Shown piece by piece: positions 46,080 to 53,748 of a stretch of 64,000 nt of DNA. Below the pieces are notes generated by a model that was not told the DNA's origin, searched no databases, and worked only from the letters and a program-made list of their open reading frames with translations. The first letter of the stretch is position 1, and each line of letters starts with the position of its first letter. This stretch comes from Leclercia adecarboxylata (lineage in GTDB: Bacteria > Pseudomonadota > Gammaproteobacteria > Enterobacterales > Enterobacteriaceae), in the NCBI RefSeq assembly GCF_006171285.1, contig NZ_CP040889.1:868001-932000 (forward strand), read 5' to 3'. The position numbers and the translations under genes are program-made.

Positions 46080-47510
46080 TCGAACTGCCAGCCAGCGTGT
46101 AAACGTTGACCAGGCTGCTGCTGATGCCCGCCTGAACAGCATGAAGCCGGTTGTTGACCAGGCGGCGGCTGATTCTCGTCTGGAGAGCATGAAGCCGGTT
46201 GTCGGCGAAGACGCCGCTGTTTCCCGTCTGAACAGCATGAGCGTCGATCCTAATGCGAAGATCGTGGCTGCGCATGATGCCGAAGTTTACCGCGTCACGA
46301 CTCAGAATCAGGCCCGCACTGACCGCCTGAACAGCATGAAGCCGGTTGTTGACCAGGCGGCGGCTGATTCTCGTCTGAACAGCATGAAACCTGTTGTCGG
46401 CGAAGACGCCGCTGTTTCCCGTCTGAACAGCATGAGCGTTGATCCTAATACGAAGATCGTGGCTGCGCATGATGCCGAAGTTTACCGCGTCACGACTCAG
46501 AATCAGGCCCGCACTGACCACCTGAACAGCATGAAGCCGGTTATCGGCGAAGATGCCGCAGTTTCCCGTCTGAACAGCATGAGCGTCGATCCGAATGCGA
46601 AGATCGTTGCCGCGCTGATCGTCTGAAGTGAAGCCGTTGCGAAGGCCGCTGACCGCCTGAACAGCATGAGCGTCGATTAATGATCGTGCCGCGTGTGCGC
46701 ATGAAGGGGGAGCGCCCGATCGTCTGAACAGCATGAGCGGTTGTCGGCGAAGATGCCGCAGTTTCTCGTCTGAACAGCATGCCGAGCGTCGATCAGCCGA
46801 AGTGCCGCCCACGATGCGAAGACCGTGTCACCACGCAGAACGGGCGCGCCGATTCTCGTCTGAACAGCATGAAGCCGGTTGTCGGCGAAGATGCCGCAGT
46901 TTCCCGTCTGAACAGCATGAGCGTCGATCCGAATGCGAAGATCGTGGCCGCCCATGATGCCGAAGTGTACCGTGTCACCACGCAGAACCAGGCCCGCGCT
47001 GATCGTCTGAACAGCATGAAGCCGGTTGTCGGCGAAGATGCCGCTGTTTCCCGTCTGAACAGCATGAGCGTCGATCCGAATGCGAAGATCGTGGCTGCCC
47101 ATGATGCCGAAGTGTACCGTGTCACCACGCAGAATCAGGCTCGTGCTGACCGTCTGGACAGCATGAAACCTGTTGTTGACCAGACTGCAGCTGATTCTCG
47201 TCTGGAGAGCATGAAACCGGTTGTTGGCCAGGCAGCTACTGACTCTCGTCTGAACAGCATGAGCGTCGATCCAAATGCGAAGATCGTTGCTGCGCATGAT
47301 GCCGAAGTTTACCGCGTCACGACTCAGAATCAGGCCCGCACTGACCGCCTGAACAGCATGAAACCAGTTGTTGATCAGACTGCTGCTGATTCTCGTCTGG
47401 AGAGCATGAAGCCGGTTGTTGGCCAGGCTGCTGCTGACTCTCGTCTGAACAGCATGAAGCCAGCTGTTGACCAGACTGCTGCTGACTCTCGCCTGGACAG
47501 CATGAAGGTT
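46080..47510 (+). repeat. Stalk repeat array of YadA-like adhesin
   Basis: Short units encoding DQAAADSRLNSMKPVV (16 residues) alternate with longer units that add VGEDAAVSRLNSMSVDPNA and KIVAAHDAEVYRVTTQNQAR. DNA identity between units is very high, so unit gain or loss by slippage is likely. Confidence 0.85.
46610..46860 (+). other. Scrambled repeat segment, probable assembly error or decay
   Basis: Recognisable fragments of the repeat unit (CGTCTGAACAGCATGA, CGTCGAT, GTCGGCGAAGATGCCGCAG) appear in correct order, but with several different small deletions and stop codons in every frame. Units on both sides are almost perfect. Confidence 0.7.
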
Positions 47511-48174
47511 GATCCGAACGCCGAAGTCGTCGCGGCGCAGGATACCCAGGCTTATGAAGCGGCTCAGGGTGCGGCACGCCAGGCGGATAACGCTAACCGT
47601 ACCTCAACCATGCAGGCTGATACCAACGCGGTCGCTATTGCTGACACCGCTGCGGGTGTAGCGGCCAACAAAGCGGGTGTTGAGCAGACCAACGCAAAAA
47701 TTGACTCTGTGACTTACGATATCGCTGGTAACCGTCGTGCGATCTCCAGCCTGGCGACTCGCGCCGCTGATACCGATGCCCGTATCGCGGAAACGAAAGC
47801 TGAACAGGCTAAGACCAATGAACGCGTATCAGCTAACAGCGCGGCCATCGCTGACCATGAAAGCCGTATTGAATCTCTGGAAAGCGAAACCACCAGCAAA
47901 TTCTCCAGCCTGAAAAATCAGGTTGATGACAACCGCAAACGCGCCTCCGCAGGTATTGCTGGCGTCGCAGCAATGGCGAACATCCCGCAGGTTATTCAGG
48001 GTCAAACCTTCTCTGTTGGCGCAGGCGTGGGTAACACTGACGGCGAAAGCGCACTGGCTGTGGGTATGTCTGCACGTGCTGGCGAAAATGTCGTTGTTAA
48101 AACGTCTGTCTCTAACGACACCCAACACAACTTCGTCGTTGGCGCAGGCGTGAGCTACGGCTGGTAAGTCTTAA

Positions 48175-48192
48175 CGCCCCGCGTCGGCGGGG
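48175..48192 (+). terminator. Hairpin just after YadA-like gene
   Basis: GCCCCGC-GTCG-GCGGGGC, 8 bases after the stop; only a weak T-tract follows. Confidence 0.5.
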
Positions 48193-48286
48193 CTATTAGC
48201 TCTCACGAGCGATCAAAAGTGCCTTGTGATTACGTACTGCTAACCCTCAATCCACCGCAGTAATAAGTCATCAACATGCAAGATTT

Positions 48287-48312
48287 CCCCGTCTTCGGAC
48301 GGGGCTTTTTTT
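48287..48312 (+). terminator. Strong rho-independent terminator
   Basis: CCCCGTC-TTCG-GACGGGG followed by CTTTTTTT. The UUCG loop and seven Ts make this a textbook terminator for the adhesin transcript. Confidence 0.9.
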
Positions 48313-48326
48313 CTACAGACGAAAAA

Positions 48327-48352
48327 AAGGCCAGACAAGCTGGCCTTCTTTC
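48327..48352 (+). terminator. Second rho-independent terminator
   Basis: AAGGCCAG-ACAAG-CTGGCCTT followed by CTTTCC, with an A-run before it, so it can work from both sides. Confidence 0.75.
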
Positions 48353-48382
48353 CAAATTAGTAACCGACAAGAAACTAACTTT

Positions 48383-48400
48383 GTCCGATGCGCATCGGAC
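48383..48400. promoter_or_regulatory. Perfect 18-bp palindrome
   Basis: GTCCGATGCGCATCGGAC is fully self-complementary without a loop and lies 8 bases after the AACCGACAAGAAAC repeat copy, about 150 bases before the RluA-family gene. It could be an operator or a recombination site. Confidence 0.4.
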
Positions 48401-48549
48401 GGCCAGAAGAATATCGCATTCCCTGGTGCAGCGCAAATCAGGCCCCCTGTCAGGATCTGAATGCCGCCGGACACCCGTTCCCCAGCCCGATTCGCCAGCC
48501 CCCTTCGAATTAGTTATGATCCCCCTCTTTTTTGCCTGCGGTTAGCCTG

Positions 48550-49236
48550 ATGTCTGTGATTATCGATAATTTTATTGCTCCGCCCTGTCATGAGGCGATA
48601 GAAACACTCTGGCAGGACGAGCATCTGGTGCTGATCAATAAGCCCAGCGGGCTGCTCAGCCTGTCGGGCAAAAACCCGCAAAACCTCGATTCGGTGCATC
48701 ACCGGCTGGTACAGATCTTCCCCGGCTGCACTCTGGTGCATCGCCTCGATTTTGGCACTTCCGGGGTGATGGTGATTGCCCGCAACAAGGCGATCAACGC
48801 CGTCCTCTGCCAGCAGTTCAGCCAGCGCAGCGTGACGAAAATTTACACTGCCCTGCTCTGCGGGCATCTGCCTGACGACGAAGGGGTGATAGATGCGCCG
48901 ATTGCCAAAGATCCGGCGCTGTTCCCATTGATGTCGATTTGCGCCCTTTACGGCAAGCCCGCCCGCTCCCGCTATCGGGTCACTGAGCGTTTTTATTATC
49001 AGGGAGGCGTGCCGGTGACGCGGGTTGAGCTGACGCCTGAGACCGGGCGCACCCACCAGCTGCGCATTCACTGCCGGGAGCTGGGCCACCCGATTTTAGG
49101 CTGCGATCTGTACGGCGGTTTGCTGATGCCCGGTACAGAAAACACGCCGCGCCTGATGCTGCACGCCAGCGAGCTTCGGTTTGCGCATCCGGTGAGCGGG
49201 AAGGCTGTTCACGTTCATAATGCCAGTCCGTTCTGA
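48550..49236 (+). CDS. RluA family RNA pseudouridine synthase
   Basis: Isomerises uridine to pseudouridine in rRNA or tRNA; the exact target is unknown. The 228-residue product carries the catalytic motif HRLDFGTSGVMV with Asp67, the NKPSGLLSLSG start motif and the GRTHQLRIHCRELGHPILG motif of the fold. No S4 domain is present, as in E. coli RluA and TruC, but it is clearly a separate paralogue. ATG 48550 was chosen over a TTG at 48532. Confidence 0.9.
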   Translation: MSVIIDNFIAPPCHEAIETLWQDEHLVLINKPSGLLSLSGKNPQNLDSVHHRLVQIFPGCTLVHRLDFGTSGVMVIARNKAINAVLCQQFSQRSVTKIYTALLCGHLPDDEGVIDAPIAKDPALFPLMSICALYGKPARSRYRVTERFYYQGGVPVTRVELTPETGRTHQLRIHCRELGHPILGCDLYGGLLMPGTENTPRLMLHASELRFAHPVSGKAVHVHNASPF

Positions 49237-49307
49237 TATCTGCGTTTTTGAAACACGGGGTCAGCTGATATGGTGAGATGTCCTCTGCATAACCCAGGTA
49301 AAAAACA

Positions 49308-49931
49308 ATGCCAGAAGCGCTGAAAGATAACGATATCAACACCCTGTTTCAGAAACTGAACGCCATTGCCCAGACCGGATTGACCTATTCCAGAGATGTG
49401 TTTGACCAGGAGCGCTATGAGGCGCTGCGCCAGATCGCTACCGAGCTTGTCGGGACGCGCTTTAAGATCGACGGCGAGACGCTGCATCACGTCACCGAGT
49501 CCGGTTACGCCACCCCGAAAACGGATGTCCGCGCCTTTATTCTGCGTGACGGCAAGCTGCTGATGGTCCGGGAAGCGGAAGACGGCCTGTGGAGCCTGCC
49601 CGGCGGCTGGGCGGATGTGGGCGACACCCCTTCCACCGCCGTCTGCCGGGAGGTTGCCGAAGAGACGGGGCTTGAGGTTAAGGCCACCAAACTGCTGGGC
49701 GTCTGGGACCGCAATCTGCATGGCCATCCGCCCCTGCCGTGGCATGTCTACAAGCTCATTTTTCTGTGTGAAGAGACCGGCGGCAGCCTGGCGGTAAATC
49801 ACGAAACCACCGGCATCGGGTTCTTTGACATTAATGAACTGCCCGATTTATCGCTGACGAGAATTGTGGCGGAAGAGCTGGAAGTGAGTATGGCGATCGC
49901 CACCAGCGATCGCCCGACCTGGTTTGACTGA
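49308..49931 (+). CDS. Nudix hydrolase with N-terminal helical domain
   Basis: Hydrolyses a nucleoside diphosphate linked to an unknown group. The 207-residue product has an N-terminal domain (about 1-60) seen in the YjhB-like branch. The Nudix box follows at about residues 99-122: GWADVGDTPSTAVCREVAEETGL fits G-x5-E-x7-REVAEETG with Asp in place of the first acidic position. It lies 72 bases after the RluA-family gene and 9 bases before the PhzF gene, so the last two probably form an operon. Confidence 0.9.
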   Translation: MPEALKDNDINTLFQKLNAIAQTGLTYSRDVFDQERYEALRQIATELVGTRFKIDGETLHHVTESGYATPKTDVRAFILRDGKLLMVREAEDGLWSLPGGWADVGDTPSTAVCREVAEETGLEVKATKLLGVWDRNLHGHPPLPWHVYKLIFLCEETGGSLAVNHETTGIGFFDINELPDLSLTRIVAEELEVSMAIATSDRPTWFD

Positions 49932-49940
49932 GGCTGACTA

Positions 49941-50822
49941 ATGAAAAGACGCTATGCCGTTGCTGATGTATTTACCGATCAACCCTTCCTGGGCAATCCC
50001 GTCGCGGTTGTTTTAGATGCAGAAGATCTGAGCACAGAGCAAATGCAGCGGATCGCCGTGGAGTTTGGCTACAGCGAAACGACCTTTGTGCTGCCGCCGG
50101 AGGATGCTGCCCACACGGCGCGGGTGCGGATTTTTACCCCCTCGCGTGAAATTCCTTTCGCGGGCCATCCTAACGTCGGTACGGCGTATGTGCTGGCAAC
50201 CTGTGATTCGTCGCTGCCTGACACGCTGCTGTTCGAGGAGATTGCGGGTCTGGTTCCCGTCAGGCTGTTAAAAGAGAACGGCACGGTGACGGGCGCGGAG
50301 TTACTTGTGCCGGAAGCCTTATCCTGTCGCTCAGAAGTCCGCCCGGAACAGGTCGCCGCCTGCCTGTCGTTAACGGCAGAGGATATCCGCACCGAAGTTC
50401 ATAACCCTGTTGTCGCGTCGGTTGGCCTGCCGTTTCTGGTGGCCGAGCTTGCAACGCGGGATGCGCTTCGCCGCTGCGTGCCGAATTTACAGGGATTTCG
50501 CGCGATACTACCGCTTGATGGCGCAGTCTCGATTTATGCCTATACCCTGGATAAGGATGCCAGTGAACAGGGCGATATTCAGGCGCGGATGTTCACGCCC
50601 CGGATGACGGAAGATCCGGCGACCGGCAGCGCCACCGCAGCGGTAACCGCTCTGCTGGCACTGCATCAGGATAAAACCACGCTCTCTCTTGCGGTCAACC
50701 AGGGGGTGGATATGGGCCGGGCCAGCGTGCTCCGTTCAGGGTTTGATGCCTCATCCGGAAAGGCCGTTGTACGCGTGGGCGGCAGCTGCGTTATCACCAT
50801 GGAAGGGACGTTCAGGTTGTAA
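49941..50822 (+). CDS. PhzF family isomerase/epimerase-like protein
   Basis: A 293-residue protein with the diaminopimelate-epimerase-like fold. Family markers are VFTDQPFLGNPVAVV at the start, the conserved Glu in GYSETTFVL (residue about 46), FAGHPNVGTAYVL and EDPATGSATAAV. Phenazine genes are absent, so a role in phenazine synthesis is unlikely; most enteric relatives have no known substrate. It is probably cotranscribed with the Nudix gene. Confidence 0.9.
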   Translation: MKRRYAVADVFTDQPFLGNPVAVVLDAEDLSTEQMQRIAVEFGYSETTFVLPPEDAAHTARVRIFTPSREIPFAGHPNVGTAYVLATCDSSLPDTLLFEEIAGLVPVRLLKENGTVTGAELLVPEALSCRSEVRPEQVAACLSLTAEDIRTEVHNPVVASVGLPFLVAELATRDALRRCVPNLQGFRAILPLDGAVSIYAYTLDKDASEQGDIQARMFTPRMTEDPATGSATAAVTALLALHQDKTTLSLAVNQGVDMGRASVLRSGFDASSGKAVVRVGGSCVITMEGTFRL

Positions 50823-51486
50823 CCTTGTGCCAGCCATTGCCGGGTGGCGGCTGCGCCTTACCCGGCCTACAAGGGCTTTTGACCCTCCAGGCGCAGCGCC
50901 ATGGGGCAATCAGGCGGTACCGGTGCAGAGATGCTGGCGAAGAAAAAGGCGCAGTCTGTGGCGTAGCGTTGTGGCACATCCGTGAGCGGGCCCATTATTT
51001 CCTCCCCCTTCGTTTACTCTCTTAGAAGTAGCATTTTCATGAGTGACTGTAATCCATACATAATATACACCGCCGCTTCGCATGATTATTTTTCATCCAA
51101 TCAACAGGGCGACTAATAATATATAAAAAACCAATTAAGATTATTCCCAAGTACATCTAATTAATATGCACTATACGCTCGATGACCCATTTGTAAACTT
51201 GCGTAAAGAGCCCCGTCACGCCTGGACTCGACCGTTTCAGCGAAACATAAAAAAAGCGAAAAAGCAGAAGTGTCGGAAGGTCGTTTGTTTACATCACCTT
51301 GGCGGTAAATATTTATAAAACAAACGAAGCGTCATTTTCAGTTAAATCTTAAAATGAAAAGGATATTATTTAAAAAAGCCAGTTTGACTCTTCGAAAATA
51401 GGGGCTAAATTTAATCCTGAACGACAACGGATACGAATACCAACGTATCTTAACTGACATAAATGATGTAAACGAGGAAACATAAT
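50823..51486. other. Intergenic region with REP and stress promoter, no gene seen
   Basis: The 664 bases open with a REP unit (GCCGGGTGGCGGCTGCGCC, about 50838-50870) and a degenerate GC-rich stretch, then become AT-rich before yciG. A short inverted repeat GTTTC-AGC-GAAAC is at 51234-51246. The probable yciG promoter is at 51384-51411. No gene was seen. Confidence 0.6.
51384..51411 (+). promoter_or_regulatory. Probable promoter of yciGFE-katN
   Basis: TTGACT (51384-51389) and GCTAAATT (51404-51411) are spaced 16 bases between the -35 and TAAATT. A C directly before TAAA fits the extended -10 preferred by sigma S. RpoS control of this operon is established in Salmonella and E. coli; the exact site here is inference. 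Confidence 0.45.
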
Positions 51487-51669
51487 ATGGCAGAGCAACG
51501 TGGTTCAGGTAATTCTTCGCAGGATCGTGAAAGAGCCTCAGATACGGGTAAGAAAAGCGGACCGCAGAGCGGCGGTAATTTCAAAAACGATCCGCAGCGT
51601 GCTTCCGAAGCAGGTAAAAAGGGTGGTCAGCACAGCCATGGCGGCGGACGTAAGTCTGACAACTCTTAA
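51487..51669 (+). CDS. yciG: KGG-repeat general stress protein YciG
   Basis: Small hydrophilic 60-residue protein with glycine/lysine KGG-type repeats (DRERASDTGKKSG and PQRASEAGKKGG). Such proteins are induced by RpoS and resemble plant LEA-like stress proteins; the molecular role is unclear. GAGGAAACATA gives a strong ribosome site. It is the first gene of the yciGFE-katN cluster and is followed by a terminator-like hairpin, so it may be made in excess over the later genes. Confidence 0.92.
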   Translation: MAEQRGSGNSSQDRERASDTGKKSGPQSGGNFKNDPQRASEAGKKGGQHSHGGGRKSDNS

Positions 51670-51712
51670 TTCATCTCATTATTAAAGCCTGTTCTTCACT
51701 TTAATCGGAAAT

Positions 51713-51741
51713 CTGCGAGTCCGCGGGCTCGCAGAATTTTT
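51713..51741 (+). terminator. Intra-operon terminator or attenuator after yciG
   Basis: CTGCGAG-TCCGCGGG-CTCGCAG followed by AATTTTT. It lies between yciG and yciF, 20 bases before the yciF start. Confidence 0.75.
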
Positions 51742-51760
51742 ACGTCACTGGAGAAAATTT

Positions 51761-52255
51761 ATGAATATGAAAAGTATAGAGGATGTTTTTATTCATTTAC
51801 TATCCGATACCTACAGTGCAGAAAAACAGCTTACCCGCGCGCTGGCTAAATTGTCCCGCGAAGCGTCCAGCCCTGAATTAAGCGCTGCGTTTAAAGCGCA
51901 CCTGGAAGAGACCCACGGCCAGATTGAACGTATCGATCAGGTAGTGGAAAAAACGCCTAACCTTAAACTGAAAAGAATGAAGTGTGTGGCGATGGAAGGC
52001 TTAATCGAAGAAGCCAACGAAGTCATTGAAAGCACAGAGAAAAATGAAGTGCGCGATGCGGCCTTGATCGCAGCGGCGCAAAAAGTCGAACACTACGAAA
52101 TTGCCAGTTACGGCACGCTCGCCACCCTGGCAGAGCAATTAGGCTATACCCAGGCAGTGAAATTATTAGCCGAGACGCTGGAAGAAGAGAAATCCACCGA
52201 TCTTAAACTCACCGATCTGGCCGTCGGTAATATTAACCAGAAAGCAGAAAAGTAA
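51761..52255 (+). CDS. yciF: Ferritin-like DUF892 stress protein YciF
   Basis: A 164-residue four-helix-bundle protein of the DUF892 family. Metal-ligand-type residues occur in DTYSAEKQL, LEETHGQIE and QKVEHYEIASY, as in E. coli YciF, whose structure shows a di-iron-type site. It starts MNMKSIEDVFIHLLSD. It lies in the middle of the stress operon, 31 bases before yciE. Confidence 0.93.
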   Translation: MNMKSIEDVFIHLLSDTYSAEKQLTRALAKLSREASSPELSAAFKAHLEETHGQIERIDQVVEKTPNLKLKRMKCVAMEGLIEEANEVIESTEKNEVRDAALIAAAQKVEHYEIASYGTLATLAEQLGYTQAVKLLAETLEEEKSTDLKLTDLAVGNINQKAEK

Positions 52256-52286
52256 GTCTGAATTAACCGAACCCGAGGAAGAAAAT

Positions 52287-52793
52287 ATGAATCACGTAGA
52301 ACACTACCATGACTGGCTACGCGATGCTCACGCCATGGAAAAGCAAGCCGAATCTATGCTCGAATCAATGGCGAGCCGCATCGATAATTACCCTGATGTA
52401 CGCGCCCGAATTGAGCAGCATATTTCTGAAACTAAACATCAGATTACCCTGCTGGAAGAGATCCTCGACCGTAACGATATTTCCCGCTCGGTTATTAAAG
52501 ACTCCATGAGCAAAATGATGGCGTTCGGTCAGTCGATGGGCGGCATGATGACGTCCGATGAAATTGTGAAAGGCTCTATTAGCGGCTACGTTTTTGAGCA
52601 GTTCGAAATTGCCTGCTACACCTCCCTGCTGGCCGCGGCGAGAAAAGCCGGGGACGTGGCGTCGATCCCTGCCATCGAATCCATCCTCGCGGAAGAGCAG
52701 CGCATGGCCGACTGGCTGATCCAGCATATCCCTGACACCACTGAACAGTTCCTGCTGCGTTCAGATGCAGACGGCGTGGAAGCAAAAAAATAA
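52287..52793 (+). CDS. yciE: Ferritin-like DUF892 stress protein YciE
   Basis: Paralogue of YciF, 168 residues, with the DUF892 pattern (DWLRDAHAMEKQAESMLES, EQHISETKHQI, EQFEIACYTSLL, SILAEEQRMADWL). GAGGAAG precedes the start. Its gene is 15 bases before katN; the two DUF892 proteins may act together on iron or peroxide during osmotic and stationary-phase stress (inference from family and context). Confidence 0.93.
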   Translation: MNHVEHYHDWLRDAHAMEKQAESMLESMASRIDNYPDVRARIEQHISETKHQITLLEEILDRNDISRSVIKDSMSKMMAFGQSMGGMMTSDEIVKGSISGYVFEQFEIACYTSLLAAARKAGDVASIPAIESILAEEQRMADWLIQHIPDTTEQFLLRSDADGVEAKK

Positions 52794-52808
52794 CTCAGGA
52801 GTGAGCCT

Positions 52809-53681
52809 ATGTTTCGACACGTAAAGCAGTTGCAGTACACCGTCCGCGTTGCCGAGCCTAATCCAGGCCTGGCAAACCTGCTCCTTGAGCAGTTTGGCGG
52901 CCCTCAGGGCGAGCTGGCCGCCGCCTGCCGCTACTTCACGCAGGGGCTGGGCGATGACGATCCGGGCCGCAGAGAGATGCTGATGGATATCGCCACCGAA
53001 GAGCTCAGCCATCTTGAGATCATCGGCACGCTGGTCGGCATGCTGAATAAAGGCGCCAAAGGCGAGCTGGCCGAGGGGACGGAAAGCGAAGCGGAACTTT
53101 ACCGCTCGCTGACGGCCAACGGCAACGACAGCCACATTACCTCCCTGCTGTACGGGGGCGGGCCATCGCTGACCAACTCCGCTGGCGTACCCTGGACCGC
53201 AGCTTACGTCGACACCATTGGGGAAGCCACCGCCGATTTACGCTCGAATATCGCGGCGGAAGCGCGCGCTAAGATCATTTATGAACGCCTGATCAACGTC
53301 ACCGACGATGTCGGAGTGAAAGATGCCCTGGCGTTTCTGATGACCCGTGAAGCCGCGCACCAGCTCTCGTTTGAGAAAGCATTGCAGTCGATTCGCAACA
53401 ATTTCCCACCGGGGAAACTGCCGCCAATCGAACAATATGCGACCACCTACTACAATATGTCTGCAGGTGACGATCTTCGCGGCAGCTGGAATAGCGATGA
53501 AAACTTTGAGTACGTTGCCGATCCGCAACCCGCCGTTGACGGTGGAGACGGCAGTGCTCAGGTCAAGCTCTCGAAGGAGCAGACTGCTCTGCTCAAAGCG
53601 ATGGCGAAACGCACCGAGTCGGATCCGAAAGCCGATCCACTCACTGGCGCTGAGCTGGGTGCCGGAAAGAAAAAACCGTAA
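52809..53681 (+). CDS. katN: Non-haem manganese catalase KatN
   Basis: Breaks down hydrogen peroxide with a di-manganese centre. The 290-residue protein has ligand motifs in four helices: GPQGELAAACRY, ATEELSHLEIIG, EARAKIIYERL and REAAHQLSFEKAL, the order seen in Mn catalases. The C-terminal 60 residues are Lys/Glu-rich and probably flexible. It is the last gene of yciGFE-katN, an operon described as RpoS-dependent in Salmonella, and ends before a clear terminator. Confidence 0.94.
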   Translation: MFRHVKQLQYTVRVAEPNPGLANLLLEQFGGPQGELAAACRYFTQGLGDDDPGRREMLMDIATEELSHLEIIGTLVGMLNKGAKGELAEGTESEAELYRSLTANGNDSHITSLLYGGGPSLTNSAGVPWTAAYVDTIGEATADLRSNIAAEARAKIIYERLINVTDDVGVKDALAFLMTREAAHQLSFEKALQSIRNNFPPGKLPPIEQYATTYYNMSAGDDLRGSWNSDENFEYVADPQPAVDGGDGSAQVKLSKEQTALLKAMAKRTESDPKADPLTGAELGAGKKKP

Positions 53682-53705
53682 CCCTGCCCGATAAGCTGTA
53701 CCACG

Positions 53706-53730
53706 ATGCCCCGTTTCTTACGGGGCATTT
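53706..53730 (+). terminator. Rho-independent terminator after katN
   Basis: ATGCCCCGT-TTCTT-ACGGGGCAT followed by TT. It separates katN from the oxidase genes, although the 18 bases to the next start leave no room for a separate promoter downstream of it, so read-through is likely. Confidence 0.7.
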
Positions 53731-53748
53731 CGCTGACAGGGGATAACG

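Larger units (their letters stand above)
45538..48167 (+). pseudogene. YadA-like trimeric autotransporter adhesin, frame broken in repeats
   Basis: The 5' part (45538-46626) has a signal peptide MKKTVLAVLVATATASGAAQA and a coiled stalk of repeats around RLNSMKPVVDQAAADS and VDPNAKIVAAHDAEVYRVTT. It stops at TGA 46624. The repeats resume in another frame from about 46823 and run to 48167, ending in a YadA anchor (IQGQTFSVGAGVGNTDGESA ... VGAGVSYGW) that would form the outer-membrane barrel. Between them about 200 bases look like the same repeat with many small losses. Either the gene is inactivated or the assembly is wrong in the repeat array; without the break it would be an ordinary trimeric adhesin of about 870 residues. 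The ATG at 45538 follows an AAGAAACGAAG purine run. Confidence 0.8.
48168..48549. other. Intergenic region with terminators, no gene seen
   Basis: The 382 bases hold three hairpins (48175-48192, 48287-48312, 48327-48352), the direct-repeat copy at 48358, the perfect palindrome at 48383 and the promoter region of the RluA-family gene. No ORF was called. Confidence 0.65.

Noticed and set aside
46600..46860. Programmed frameshift in the YadA-like gene
   Set aside because: There is no single slippery site; the region has many different small losses and stops in all frames.
49941..50822. Phenazine biosynthesis gene
   Set aside because: No other phz genes in the window; PhzF-fold proteins are widespread in bacteria that make no phenazines.
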